Shown: positions 19,582 through 28,430, numbered from the stretch's first letter. The stretch is 64,000 nt of DNA from Hyphomicrobiales bacterium (GCA_900469955.1 UBYX01000005.1:1-64000); one strand, 5' to 3'. The notes: generated by a model from the sequence alone, not told the origin. Made by a program: numbers and translations.

Positions 19582-21432
19582 TTTGTCCCCGCCGGCGGAC
19601 GGCGCAAAACGAGACGCCAGTTGCCGCAGGGCCTCCAGGTAGACTTTGCGGGCGTGATCCGGCGTAAGGTTGTGGTCGGCATTCGGAATGACCGTCACCG
19701 ATACATTCGGAAAACGGGCAAGCCCCGCGCCGTCATGACCGAAATAAAAGCTGTACTGTTCAAGGCCAAGATCATTTTCGCTGTAGATCAGCGCGACGGG
19801 AGTGCTACGCCGTTTGAGCCGGTCGAAGGCCCCGTAGATTTCCCTTCCCTCGGGAGTGAAGCTCCGAAAGATCTGCGTTATCTTATGAGACATCCGCTTG
19901 CCGACGGCCTTGGCAATATTCCGGCCGGCCAAGCGGAGATCCACCTCGCCCCTGAGAACTCGCTTGAAAGTTTCGGGCCGCAGCGCCCGTTTTCCGTAAT
20001 CATCAAGGCTGCGCGTGCCGTTGATGATGGCGTCCTCGACCGAACGCCCGGGGCGCCAGCGAAAGACAGCCGGATTGACGAACACCCCGCCTGCGATGCG
20101 AAGATCGGTCTGGGCGGACTGAAACCCGAGATAGGCGCCGCTGCAGCGTCCTGCGACAATCACTGGCGCCAGCGCACGGGTTTCAAGAAAATCAATCGCC
20201 TCCGATACATCGCCGTTCTGCGTGGAATGATAAAGGACCTGCTCCGGACGGCCGGGCACGGGCGGGCTATCGCCGGCATTGGCGGTATCGAAGCGGAGGG
20301 AGGCGATACCGGATCGGGCAAGCATCCGCGCCATCGCCGCGGTGGTCCTTCCCCAGCCGGCATGGCGGTCATAGGCCGAGGTGAGGAACAGCACCGTCGC
20401 TGCGCCGCGCCCGTCCAGCGGTTCGCAGACGATCCCGGAGAGCCGATTGTTCGACCCGAAACGGACCGGGGTTTCCGCAAAAGCATCGCCAACGAGCGGC
20501 GAAACGGGGACTGGTTGAGGCCCCGACGCCGGGTGCTCTGGAACGGGGATAGTCGCGATCCACTCCACCAGCCTGTCTGCCACCGGCAGCGGCAGCTTTG
20601 AAATAGCCGGATTGGAGACGAGCTTGTCGTAACCGTCGAAAGCCTGTTCGGTGACGGTGGCGCCAAGCGCCGCAAGGCGCGAAGCAAACTCCCGGTCCGC
20701 CGGCCGGTCGGCGCGGCCGATCACCAGAGCCCGCGCCGCGGGCGCCCGCTCCACAGTCATCAGATTGGCCTTTCCGACATCGTCGGCAATCTCGGCGGGC
20801 ATGATCAGCGATGCAATCGAGACACCTGACCTGTCACGCTGCGTCTCGGACAGGCCGAGGTTCTCGTCCACGACCTTTGACCAGACGGCAAGCTCGCGGA
20901 GATGGAGGCGGCCGGACACGACCGGCGCGAGATAGGCGATCGCCGCCAAGCCCTCGATCTGCCCGGCAGCGGCGGTGGCGACAACTGCGCCGAGACCCTG
21001 CGACACGACGACGATTTTATCGCAGCCGGATAGCGCTCTGAGCTGGCCGGCTGCCACAATCAGGCTGTCGGACCACGCAGAAAGGCCTCGCGACGAATCC
21101 ACTTCGTCCAGTGCGTCACCTGTCCCGGGATAATCGAAGCGAAGATTTGCGATGCCGCGATCGGCAAGTTTTTCGGAAATGATGCGCCAGAACTTGCGGG
21201 TGCACATCTCTTCAAGTCCCCAAGGGCTCGCAAAGAGGACGGCAAGACCGGAAGCCGCGGCATCGGACGACGGCGGCGCAAACAGGCCAACGGTGGTGCC
21301 GAACGTCAGAGGTTCGGCGGCCGAACGCGGCTGCGACGGCGATGCTTGCTTCTCGGACGGGGTTGTCTTGTCTGCGTCCATCATGGTCGTCTTCGCAATC
21401 TTTGGATCATCCTTTCGAGCCATAAGCCCCAC
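19549..21432 (-). CDS. Tandem alpha/beta-hydrolase (S33-like / exosortase-associated hydrolase type)
   Basis: A 627-residue protein with two alpha/beta-hydrolase domains. The first (about 45-300) has LFASPWGLEEMCTRKFW, LRFDYPGTGDA and VVVSQGLGAVVA; the second (about 310-615) has ATVLFLTSAYDRHAGWGR, LRFDTANAGDS and the nucleophile-elbow-like VAGRCSGAYLG. The C-terminal PNADHNLTPDHAR supplies the histidine. The closest look-alikes act near polysaccharide and exosortase clusters. The N-terminal ~40 residues look disordered and the start may be nearer 21423. It follows the GH5 gene by 35 bp in the same direction, likely one operon. Confidence 0.72.
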   Translation of the reverse strand: MGLMARKDDPKIAKTTMMDADKTTPSEKQASPSQPRSAAEPLTFGTTVGLFAPPSSDAAASGLAVLFASPWGLEEMCTRKFWRIISEKLADRGIANLRFDYPGTGDALDEVDSSRGLSAWSDSLIVAAGQLRALSGCDKIVVVSQGLGAVVATAAAGQIEGLAAIAYLAPVVSGRLHLRELAVWSKVVDENLGLSETQRDRSGVSIASLIMPAEIADDVGKANLMTVERAPAARALVIGRADRPADREFASRLAALGATVTEQAFDGYDKLVSNPAISKLPLPVADRLVEWIATIPVPEHPASGPQPVPVSPLVGDAFAETPVRFGSNNRLSGIVCEPLDGRGAATVLFLTSAYDRHAGWGRTTAAMARMLARSGIASLRFDTANAGDSPPVPGRPEQVLYHSTQNGDVSEAIDFLETRALAPVIVAGRCSGAYLGFQSAQTDLRIAGGVFVNPAVFRWRPGRSVEDAIINGTRSLDDYGKRALRPETFKRVLRGEVDLRLAGRNIAKAVGKRMSHKITQIFRSFTPEGREIYGAFDRLKRRSTPVALIYSENDLGLEQYSFYFGHDGAGLARFPNVSVTVIPNADHNLTPDHARKVYLEALRQLASRFAPSAGGDKSEMYGAAAAE

Positions 21433-21467
21433 CTCGCTTATGAAGGCTTAAGCAATTATCCGGCCTC

Positions 21468-22529
21468 TTAGCGTTTGCAGCCGGATTGTTCCGAAAAGGC
21501 ACTTGAAAGAACCTGCATCTGCGGCCGGTCGCCTTCTTTGGTCGGCTGAATGCTGAGCGGTTCGTTTTCAGGCCACCAGTCGCCGCCGGCCCAATAGGAC
21601 CAGCCAAGCCAGACATCGGCGTTCTGCTCCACCGTCTTCACCATATCCGCAAGCCCTGTCAGGCATTCCGGGCTGGCGGGTGCGGCGAACTCGCCGAGAA
21701 AAGCTCTCCGGCCATGATCCCTCAGCCAACCCGCGACATCCCGCACCGCCTTGACGGCGTCCGCGGCCCGCGAGCACTCGGAGTTCTTGCCGGAAAAGTC
21801 CGCATCCAGATATTGATGGAGTTCATAGGCGTAGTGATCCTGGGGATCCTCGACCCCGAGCATTGCCGAGGCATTGGGCGTGCCGTAGTCGCCGGTCGTC
21901 CAGCTGTGCGCGCCGGTCCACGCTGTCCCCGGAACGAGCAGCAGGTTGCCGGCGCCTGTCTGACGGATCGCGGCGATCGCACCGTTTACCGAAAGCAGCC
22001 AATCTTCCGCCGAAATCCCGTAAGGCTCGTTCATCAACCCGAAGGCAACGCCTTCCACCCCGACGAAGGCGGCGGCGAGACGACGCCAGAAATCGGCAAA
22101 AGCGCTATGCGGGACAGCTTCGGATCCGATCGGATTGCCACGGTAGCGGGCATAGTTATGCGGGTCCAAAATAACCGCCATGCCGCTTGCCCGAATGAGC
22201 ATCACTGTATCGTACAGTCGCTTGAACTCCGCCGCATCGAAGGGCTCATCGAGCTTCGGCTGAAGCCTTTCCCACAGGAAGGGCAACCGGACGGTGTTGA
22301 ACCCCTTGCCGGCAAAATAATCGATCGTTTCCTTGGAAGGGTAGACATATCCGGCGCTATACGCCTCACCCAGCTCCCCAAACTCCGCGCCGGCGAGATT
22401 CACTCCCCTCAGGCACAGCGGCTCGGCCTTGGCCGGCCCGGCCGCAACCGCGAAACATACGAGAGCACCAAGCATCTGCAACCCGGAGCGCCGGTTTTGT
22501 CGAAGCGGCTGTTCCACGCCATCCTCCAT
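21468..22529 (-). CDS. Secreted glycoside hydrolase family 5 (cellulase-type)
   Basis: A 353-residue GH5 enzyme with an N-terminal signal peptide (hydrophobic MLGALVCFAVAA, cleavage after the AKA near residue 35). Catalytic glutamates are visible: Glu168 in GLMNEPYG (acid/base) and Glu280 in FLGEFAAP (nucleophile); other GH5 marks are RLPFLWER, LDPHNYARY and the Trp-rich WLGWSYWAGGDWW. It should cleave beta-1,4-type glucans or mannans in the periplasm or outside. First gene of the minus-strand pair that converges on the carrier-protein operon, suggesting a shared polysaccharide-related role. Confidence 0.88.
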   Translation of the reverse strand: MEDGVEQPLRQNRRSGLQMLGALVCFAVAAGPAKAEPLCLRGVNLAGAEFGELGEAYSAGYVYPSKETIDYFAGKGFNTVRLPFLWERLQPKLDEPFDAAEFKRLYDTVMLIRASGMAVILDPHNYARYRGNPIGSEAVPHSAFADFWRRLAAAFVGVEGVAFGLMNEPYGISAEDWLLSVNGAIAAIRQTGAGNLLLVPGTAWTGAHSWTTGDYGTPNASAMLGVEDPQDHYAYELHQYLDADFSGKNSECSRAADAVKAVRDVAGWLRDHGRRAFLGEFAAPASPECLTGLADMVKTVEQNADVWLGWSYWAGGDWWPENEPLSIQPTKEGDRPQMQVLSSAFSEQSGCKR

Positions 22530-22701
22530 TTTCGTTCGGGCAACATGGCATCAGAACCTTTAGCAAATGCTATGGTTGCCTGGAAACCGCAAGACGGCGG
22601 CGATACGCGCCCCGACGACGCAAAGGGAACGGAATTTTAGGCAGCCGGCCTTAAGTTCAAGGCAACGGAATATATCTGTCGCTTGGTTCAAAACGGCTTT
22701 C

Positions 22702-22794
22702 GTGTACACATTGGATGCCACCCCGCTCACCAATTGAACGCTTACCGGCTTCGATTGGCGTAAAATATTGTGGGGGAGACATTTTGTGTATACA
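22702..22794. promoter_or_regulatory. Two TGTxxACA-type palindromes before purU
   Basis: GTGTACAC (22702-22709) and TGTATACA (22787-22794) lie 85 bp apart in the 299-bp gap between the divergent GH5 and purU genes. TGTATACA-like palindromes are typical half sites of GntR-family regulators. The rest of the gap shows no gene. Their use here is inference. Confidence 0.3.
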
Positions 22795-22828
22795 TGGTAG
22801 CCTGCGGCGACGGAGGAGGGAGATCTAG

Positions 22829-23713
22829 ATGAAGACTTATGTTCTGAGGGTATCGTGCAAGTCGACGCGCGGCATCGTGGCGGCGATATCCGGATTCCTG
22901 GCCGAAAAGGGCTGCAACATCATCGATAGTTCGCAATTCGACGACCTCGACACCGGCAAGTTCTTCATGCGCGTCAGCTTCCTGTCGGAAGAAGGCATCG
23001 AGCGTCCGGCCCTCGTCGAAGGTTTCAAGCCGATCGCTGACAAGTTCGAGATGGACTGGGAAATATTCGATGCGGAAGACCGCATCAAGGTTCTCCTGAT
23101 GGTCTCTCGCTTCGGCCACTGCCTGAACGACCTGCTCTATCGCTGGCGGATCGGCGCCCTGCCGATCGACATCGTCGGTGTCGTCTCCAACCATTTCGAT
23201 TACCAGAAGCTGGTGGTCAACAACGACATCCCCTTCCATCACATCAAGGTGACGAAGGACAACAAGCCCAAGGCGGAAGCCCAGCTGATGGATGTCGTCG
23301 AATCGACCGGCACCGAGCTGATCGTGCTCGCCCGCTACATGCAGGTTCTGTCCGACCAGCTCTGCGCGAAGATGTCTGGCCGGATCATCAATATCCACCA
23401 CTCCTTCCTGCCGAGCTTCAAGGGCGCCAATCCTTACAAGCAGGCCTATCAGCGCGGGGTGAAGCTGATCGGCGCCACCGCTCACTACGTGACGGCGGAT
23501 CTCGACGAGGGACCGATCATCGAGCAGGACACGGTGCGGATTACCCATGCGCAAAGCCCGGACGACTATGTCTCGCTCGGCCGTGACGTGGAAAGCCAGG
23601 TGCTGGCGCGCGCCATTCACGCGCATATCCATCACCGCACCTTCATCAACGGCAACCGCACCGTCGTCTTTCCGCCAAGCCCCGGAAGCTACGCCTCCGA
23701 GAGAATGGGCTGA
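22829..23713 (+). CDS. purU: Formyltetrahydrofolate deformylase
   Basis: Hydrolyses 10-formyl-THF to formate and THF, balancing one-carbon pools and feeding formate to purine synthesis. It has 294 residues: an N-terminal ACT domain (about 4-80) then the formyltransferase-like domain with MVSRFGHCLNDLLYRWRIG and the catalytic NIHHSFLPSFKGANPY near residue 190. A strong GGAGGGAG ribosome site precedes the ATG. The next gene begins 84 bp later in the same direction. Confidence 0.95.
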   Translation: MKTYVLRVSCKSTRGIVAAISGFLAEKGCNIIDSSQFDDLDTGKFFMRVSFLSEEGIERPALVEGFKPIADKFEMDWEIFDAEDRIKVLLMVSRFGHCLNDLLYRWRIGALPIDIVGVVSNHFDYQKLVVNNDIPFHHIKVTKDNKPKAEAQLMDVVESTGTELIVLARYMQVLSDQLCAKMSGRIINIHHSFLPSFKGANPYKQAYQRGVKLIGATAHYVTADLDEGPIIEQDTVRITHAQSPDDYVSLGRDVESQVLARAIHAHIHHRTFINGNRTVVFPPSPGSYASERMG

Positions 23714-23797
23714 AGCCCGGCAAACTAACCGGAACGCCTATGGACGGGCGGTTCCGCCGCTCTATCCTCTTCGGAAGCATCCCTTCCGGAGAGGCTT

Positions 23798-26443
23798 ATG
23801 TCCGACGTCATGCCCGAACTCCTCGACGTGTCTTCAACCGATCTTTCGATCGAGGCGGTGGAGGAGGTACTGCGGGAACAATATGGACTGACCGGACAGG
23901 TATTCCCGATCGAGGGGCGGCAGAACCCCTACTTCCTGATCGACAACGGCCATATGCGCTATCTCCTTAAAACGGCACCCGCTGACGCCCCGTTTCAGGA
24001 AATCGAGGCCGAGCACGCTCTGATGCGGCACATCCTGCGCAGCACCGACGGCCCTCTGGTTCCGGAGCCTGTGCTCACCAAAGATGGCGCCGACACAATT
24101 GCACTGCCGCTTGAAGGAGAAGACAGGCGCCTGCGCCTCCTGACATTTCTGGAGGGCGCTCCGTTGCCCGCGGACGACACGCTGTCTGATCGAGCGATTG
24201 CCGCCTTCGGATCGATCTCGGCGGCTCTCACCAAAAGCCTCGAAGGCATCGACAATCCGCTTTTGGGACGTGAACCGGAGAGCGATCTGCGCAAGGCAGG
24301 GCCCCAGACGGTAACGCTCTTGGCGGAGGTGAGCGATCAGGAAACCCGCGACGTCATCGCCAAGGCCATGGTGGCGGCCCTAAGGCGCATCCAGCCGCTT
24401 GGCCCGAGCCTGCGGATCGCCGCCGTGCACCAGAACCTGGACGCCGGAGCTGTCGTGGGTAACACGACGGACGCCGGTTGGTTGCCGACAGGGGTGACGG
24501 ATTTCACCGGAATCTCCAGGAGCTGGCTTGTTGCGGGCTTTGCAAATACCTGCGCGTTCCTGCTGGAAAACCGCGGCGGCGACGCTTTGGCGCTGCTGCC
24601 GGCCATTCGCGCCTATCATGACATCTATCCGCTGACGCTGACGGAGATCGAAGCACTCTGGCCGCTAATCGTCGCCCGCACTGGAATCCTGACGGCCGAA
24701 GCCGAAAGCAAGCTGGCACAGCGGCCCGATGATCCGCAGGCAAAGGAGGAAACGGGACGACGCCACGCAGTGCTTCGCGCGGTGACCGCTATCTCTCCAG
24801 CAGTAGTGTTCGCCGCATTCCTCGACGCGACGGGGATGACCAGTCCGCTGCCGGCAATGGGTCGCCTGCTGCCGGACATCGATCCGGAAACGATCCGGCT
24901 GGTCGATCTCGGGGTCACCAGCCCCCTGCTTTACGGCGGCAACTGGACCGATCCCGAAAACGACTGGAAGATGCTCGCCCGCATAGCCCGGGAAACCGGC
25001 CGCTGCAGCACGCGCTACGGTGAATACCGCCTTTCGAAGAGCCTCGCCGATCCGCAGCAGGAACCGGAAAACTTCGCGCTACACATCGACGTCTGCGTAC
25101 CGGCGGGCGCGACTGCGGTTGCGCCCTTTGCGGGAACGCTGAAGAGCGGCGGGACACGGCTCGTGCTCTCAGGCACTGATCTCAATCTGTACGTAGAAGG
25201 GTTGGACTGCGCTCTTGCCGACGGCACCGCAGTCAAGGCGGGCGATATGCTCGGCATGGTCGCCGGCGCTGCGAATTCCGTCGGCGGTCTGCGTCTACGT
25301 TTCTGCCGCGATTCCGAACTCGTGCCGCCGCTCTTCTGCACGGCGGAGAAGGTGGGCACCTGGTCGAGGTTATGCCCCTCACCGGCAGCGCTGCTTGGTG
25401 TCGCCGCCGATGCACCGGTACCCGTCGGCCTCGACGAACCGGTGCGTGGCTGGAAAGAGCATCTTTTCGACGCGGCGGGTCGCTGCCTGATCGACCTGCG
25501 GGAAGATACACCGCTCGTCGGCCACAGCCACCCGCGCCTCGCGGCGGCGAGTTATCGCCAGCTTCTGCTGTTGAACGCTCCTTCCCCCGGACCATCCGAG
25601 GCGGAAGAACTTTTGGCCCGGCACCTAAAGGCACTCGCACCGACAGGGCTTGATCAAATACTGGCCCTCCATGGGCGACGCGACGCGTTTCAACACGCCT
25701 TGGTGCTCGCACGTAACCATACCGGCAGACGCGAGATCGTCGGCATGTCCGGGCTGCTTTCCGAAATGGCCAGCGAGCCCACGATGATCAAGGCCGGCAA
25801 CGCGCAAGACATCATAGAATCTCTGGATGCAGGCGACAAAGCCGGTCTGCTGCTTCCCGGGCACGAATTGCACGTCGATGGAATTTCGGAGATTCTGGTG
25901 GCGCTTCGACGCAACGACGGCTTGCTTGTCATCGATGAAACGCGCTCGGGCTGGGGCCGATCCGGCCGCTATCTCTGGGGATTCGAGGTTTCAGGACTGT
26001 CGCCCGATATCGTCGTGGCCGGACTTCCCGGGCAAGATATCGCTGTGTGTTTCGCTCGCGAAAACATTGCAGTGGCGCGAGACGGCGCGGAAAGACCGAG
26101 CCTTGTGGCCTGTTCGGTCGCCGCAGCAACCCTGGAAATCTCGGCCGAAGAGGCGTTGCGGGATAACGCCCGGATTGTAGGCGACCACCTGAAATCAGCC
26201 ATTGAGCTGCTGGCGCGCCGTCATCCTGTAATCCAGGATGTAACCGGCAGCGGCTTCTGCCTTGCCCTGCACTTCAAAAATGAAGAACTCGCCAAAAAAA
26301 CGGCGGAGCTGCTGCGAAGCGAACGCGTTCTGGCGAATCTCGAGCCGCCGGCTTCGCTGCTGATTGTCCCGCCGCTTTGCTTTGCCCGAGACAGTGCCGA
26401 CCAGCTGGTGGACCGGCTTGAAGCGGCCCTCGCGCAAAGTTGA
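23798..26443 (+). CDS. Three-domain pseudoenzyme: APH-like kinase, M23-like, class III aminotransferase-like
   Basis: An 881-residue protein with the architecture of rhizobial kinase/M23/aminotransferase fusions but apparently no working active site. Residues ~15-290 are APH/hydroxylysine-kinase-like; the HGDxxxxN loop reads HQNLDAGA and DFGD reads DFTG, so the catalytic Asp and metal ligands are gone. Residues ~400-530 resemble an M23 (LytM) domain; HxGxD has become ALHID and the HxH motif RLRF. Residues ~540-881 are aminotransferase-like; the PLP Asp remains (VIDETRSGWGRSG) but the Lys of the MGKP-type motif is Leu (VAGLPG), and the SGSEAN phosphate loop is absent. The open frame is intact with a GGAGAGG ribosome site, so it looks kept for a binding or regulatory role. 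Confidence 0.75.
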   Translation: MSDVMPELLDVSSTDLSIEAVEEVLREQYGLTGQVFPIEGRQNPYFLIDNGHMRYLLKTAPADAPFQEIEAEHALMRHILRSTDGPLVPEPVLTKDGADTIALPLEGEDRRLRLLTFLEGAPLPADDTLSDRAIAAFGSISAALTKSLEGIDNPLLGREPESDLRKAGPQTVTLLAEVSDQETRDVIAKAMVAALRRIQPLGPSLRIAAVHQNLDAGAVVGNTTDAGWLPTGVTDFTGISRSWLVAGFANTCAFLLENRGGDALALLPAIRAYHDIYPLTLTEIEALWPLIVARTGILTAEAESKLAQRPDDPQAKEETGRRHAVLRAVTAISPAVVFAAFLDATGMTSPLPAMGRLLPDIDPETIRLVDLGVTSPLLYGGNWTDPENDWKMLARIARETGRCSTRYGEYRLSKSLADPQQEPENFALHIDVCVPAGATAVAPFAGTLKSGGTRLVLSGTDLNLYVEGLDCALADGTAVKAGDMLGMVAGAANSVGGLRLRFCRDSELVPPLFCTAEKVGTWSRLCPSPAALLGVAADAPVPVGLDEPVRGWKEHLFDAAGRCLIDLREDTPLVGHSHPRLAAASYRQLLLLNAPSPGPSEAEELLARHLKALAPTGLDQILALHGRRDAFQHALVLARNHTGRREIVGMSGLLSEMASEPTMIKAGNAQDIIESLDAGDKAGLLLPGHELHVDGISEILVALRRNDGLLVIDETRSGWGRSGRYLWGFEVSGLSPDIVVAGLPGQDIAVCFARENIAVARDGAERPSLVACSVAAATLEISAEEALRDNARIVGDHLKSAIELLARRHPVIQDVTGSGFCLALHFKNEELAKKTAELLRSERVLANLEPPASLLIVPPLCFARDSADQLVDRLEAALAQS

Positions 26444-26866
26444 GAGGCGACAGTTGCGGAAATTTCTGAGGTCGCGCCTTGCGCGGGCCGGGAAGCCACC
26501 TATTTAATTGCAGACGGACGCAGGTGGCGAATATGCGAATGAAATTTCACAATTCCGCCTTCTTCCTGTCATCGATCGGAAAAAAATTCTAGCTATACTG
26601 ATTTTCGTTGATCGCGCTGTCAGGTTTTGCTACAGACGATTTTCGTTCGATCGGGTGAGTCTGATCGATTTGCACGCAACATCAGAGGGAGAGTGACATG
26701 TTTAAATTCGTTCGCGTCGCCACCTTCGGTGAGGATGCGTCCAACATGATTGGCACGGATCGCCGCTCCCTTCCGTGCTGTCGAATGTAACGCTTTCAGT
26801 TCCATCGTTCCTGAAAATTTTCATTCGCCAGAGCTGCCCATCAAGCAGCCAATGCGGGAGTCTGCC
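26444..26866. other. Intergenic region after the pseudoenzyme gene
   Basis: A 423-bp stretch, partly AT-rich near 26580-26650. It contains one 30-codon open frame with a good ribosome site (26698-26790, listed separately). A TATACT-like -10 around 26593 could be a promoter for the small genes downstream. Nothing else recognised. Confidence 0.4.
26698..26790 (+). CDS. Possible 30-residue small protein or leader peptide
   Basis: ATG 26698 follows a GAGGGAGAG ribosome-site-like sequence at good spacing and reads MFKFVRVATFGEDASNMIGT... to TAA at 26788-26790, including two adjacent cysteines near the end. It ends 76 bp before the next small gene. No family is recognised. It could be a translated leader of that gene or chance. 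Confidence 0.3.
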   Translation: MFKFVRVATFGEDASNMIGTDRRSLPCCRM

Positions 26867-27064
26867 ATGCAGAAGCAAGTTATCGAGTTCGGCGGCGAGC
26901 CCGTCGGTATTGTCATTCCGGATGCGGATCGGCTGAAGTTCATCGCGGTGAAATTTCACGTCATCGATCTTGATGAGCAGCGTTTCGGCTCTGCGGACGA
27001 GGTGCGTCTTGCCATTCGCGACCTTGTTCGCTCGCGCAACGCAGCGCCCACGGCGCATGTCTGA
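26867..27064 (+). CDS. Small conserved hypothetical protein (65 aa)
   Basis: Starts MQKQVIEFGGEPVGIVIPD and contains KFIAVKFHVIDLDEQRF and a helical tail EVRLAIRDLVRS. The hydrophobic pattern suggests a small alpha/beta fold; similar short proteins occur in rhizobia from memory, with no known function. The frame is open upstream to 26750, but ATG 26867 gives the compact form. Codon usage matches its neighbours. A strong terminator follows immediately. Confidence 0.6.
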   Translation: MQKQVIEFGGEPVGIVIPDADRLKFIAVKFHVIDLDEQRFGSADEVRLAIRDLVRSRNAAPTAHV

Positions 27065-27082
27065 GATTTGATTTAAGCATTT

Positions 27083-27108
27083 CAAAAGCCGCCTTCGGGC
27101 GGCTTTTT
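27083..27108. terminator. Rho-independent terminator, bidirectional
   Basis: AAAAGCCGCC, loop TTCG, GGCGGCTTTTTT: a perfect stem with A-run and T-run flanks, placed between two convergent genes (ending at 27064 and 27118). Confidence 0.95.
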
Positions 27109-27117
27109 TCATGCGGA

Positions 27118-27354
27118 TTAGAAAGCGGTGAAGGTAATCGTCGTCAAGGAACGTTCGATGCCGGGTATGGACGCGATTTTCTCATTGACGAACCGCCCGA
27201 TCTCATCGCTGTCCTTGATGTAGATCTTTAGCAAGAGGTCCCAGTCACCGCTTGTCGAATAGAGTTCGGAGACCAGCTCTGTCTTGTAGATGGCATCAGC
27301 GACCTCATAGGTCTGGCCGGGCTTGCAACGAAGCTGCACGAATATCGGTTTCAT
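27118..27354 (-). CDS. Stand-alone Lrp/AsnC ligand-binding (RAM) domain protein
   Basis: A 78-residue protein, MKPIFVQLRCKPGQTYEVAD... , matching only the C-terminal effector domain of Lrp/AsnC regulators without the DNA-binding half. Such RAM proteins form ring oligomers and bind amino acids. It lies downstream of a LysR gene in the same direction (54 bp) and beside a probable lysine/pipecolate catabolic pair, so it may sense an amino acid of that pathway. An upstream ATG at 27402 is less likely. Confidence 0.85.
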   Translation of the reverse strand: MKPIFVQLRCKPGQTYEVADAIYKTELVSELYSTSGDWDLLLKIYIKDSDEIGRFVNEKIASIPGIERSLTTITFTAF

Positions 27355-27408
27355 GGACGTCTTCCCGTCGGTCGGATCGCTTTTGCGATCATGATGGCAC
27401 ATATCCGA

Positions 27409-28332
27409 CTATTGGCCGATGCCATTGCCGTTCGCAAGCTGGTCGGCCTGGATCTCCTGGAGTATCCAATCCCGGAACGCAGCCAGCGGCGGATAAGTGG
27501 CGCGGTCGGGCGGATAGGCAAGATAATATTGCCCGGTTTCCATGGCTCGGCCTTCGACGGCCGGCACCAGCAGGCCACGCTCCAGTTCCCGGTCGATGAG
27601 GAAGCGCGGCAAAAGCGCCGCACCGAGGCCAGCAGCAGCCGCCTCGACCATCGGCATGAACTGATCGAATAGCATGCCGTGCAAGGTATCGAACGCAACC
27701 TTGTTCTGAGAGAACCACAGTTCCCACGCGTCCGGACGCGTATTGAGGTGCAGAAGCGGCGCTTTCAGCACATCCTCCGGCCCCTGGATTCCATGCCGCG
27801 CCTTGAATTGCGGACTGCAGACCGGCAGCACCGTTTCGTCCATCAGAAAGGTGAGTGCGGCGCCCGGCCAGCGCGCTACTCCGAAATGAATGGCGGCATC
27901 GAGCGTATCAAAACGGAAATCGAAGGGTTCGAGGCGGGTAATGAGGTTCACGACGAGGCCCGGATGGGCCTTGAGGAAGTGCGCAATCCGAGGTGTGAGC
28001 CAGCGCGTGCCGAAAAATGGCAGGATGGCGAGGTTGAGGGTACCGCCGGACGGATTGGCTTTGAGATTCAGGGAGGCATTCGAAATACGTCGCAGCGCTT
28101 CGCGAACCTCTCGGGCATACCCGTCGCCCGCAAGCGTCAGCCGGATCGTCTGGCGCTCGCGAAGAAACAAGGCCACGCCGAGCTGTTTTTCCAGCGCCGA
28201 GATCTGCCGGCTGACGGCGCTCTGGGTGAGGCCGAGTTCGTTGGCTGCCGCCGTAACGCTGCCGGTGCGAGCCGCCGCTTCAAAAGCGGCGAGCAGAGAA
28301 AATGAGGGTAGGAAGCGCCGGGGCGGCAGCAT
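27409..28332 (-). CDS. LysR-family transcriptional regulator (GcvA-like)
   Basis: A 307-residue LysR protein: winged helix-turn-helix at residues ~6-65 (FEAAARTGSVTAAANELGLTQSAVSRQISALEKQLG), then the periplasmic-binding-like effector domain with GVARWPGAA and PLLHL segments typical of the GcvA/AmpR branch. It is transcribed away from the amaA-like oxidase gene across a 98-bp gap and probably controls it. Confidence 0.92.
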   Translation of the reverse strand: MLPPRRFLPSFSLLAAFEAAARTGSVTAAANELGLTQSAVSRQISALEKQLGVALFLRERQTIRLTLAGDGYAREVREALRRISNASLNLKANPSGGTLNLAILPFFGTRWLTPRIAHFLKAHPGLVVNLITRLEPFDFRFDTLDAAIHFGVARWPGAALTFLMDETVLPVCSPQFKARHGIQGPEDVLKAPLLHLNTRPDAWELWFSQNKVAFDTLHGMLFDQFMPMVEAAAAGLGAALLPRFLIDRELERGLLVPAVEGRAMETGQYYLAYPPDRATYPPLAAFRDWILQEIQADQLANGNGIGQ

Positions 28333-28430
28333 GTCATTCCTCCAGCGAATGACCTGTTGAGAACATGTCGATATTCATGGATAAACAGCGCCTGTAAAGA
28401 GTCTGAAGCGCCCTCTTCCGGACATTCATC

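Noticed and set aside
24420..24540. Active aminoglycoside/hydroxylysine-type kinase site
   Set aside because: The HGD catalytic motif is HQN and the DFGD-like metal site is DFTG, so activity is not supported.
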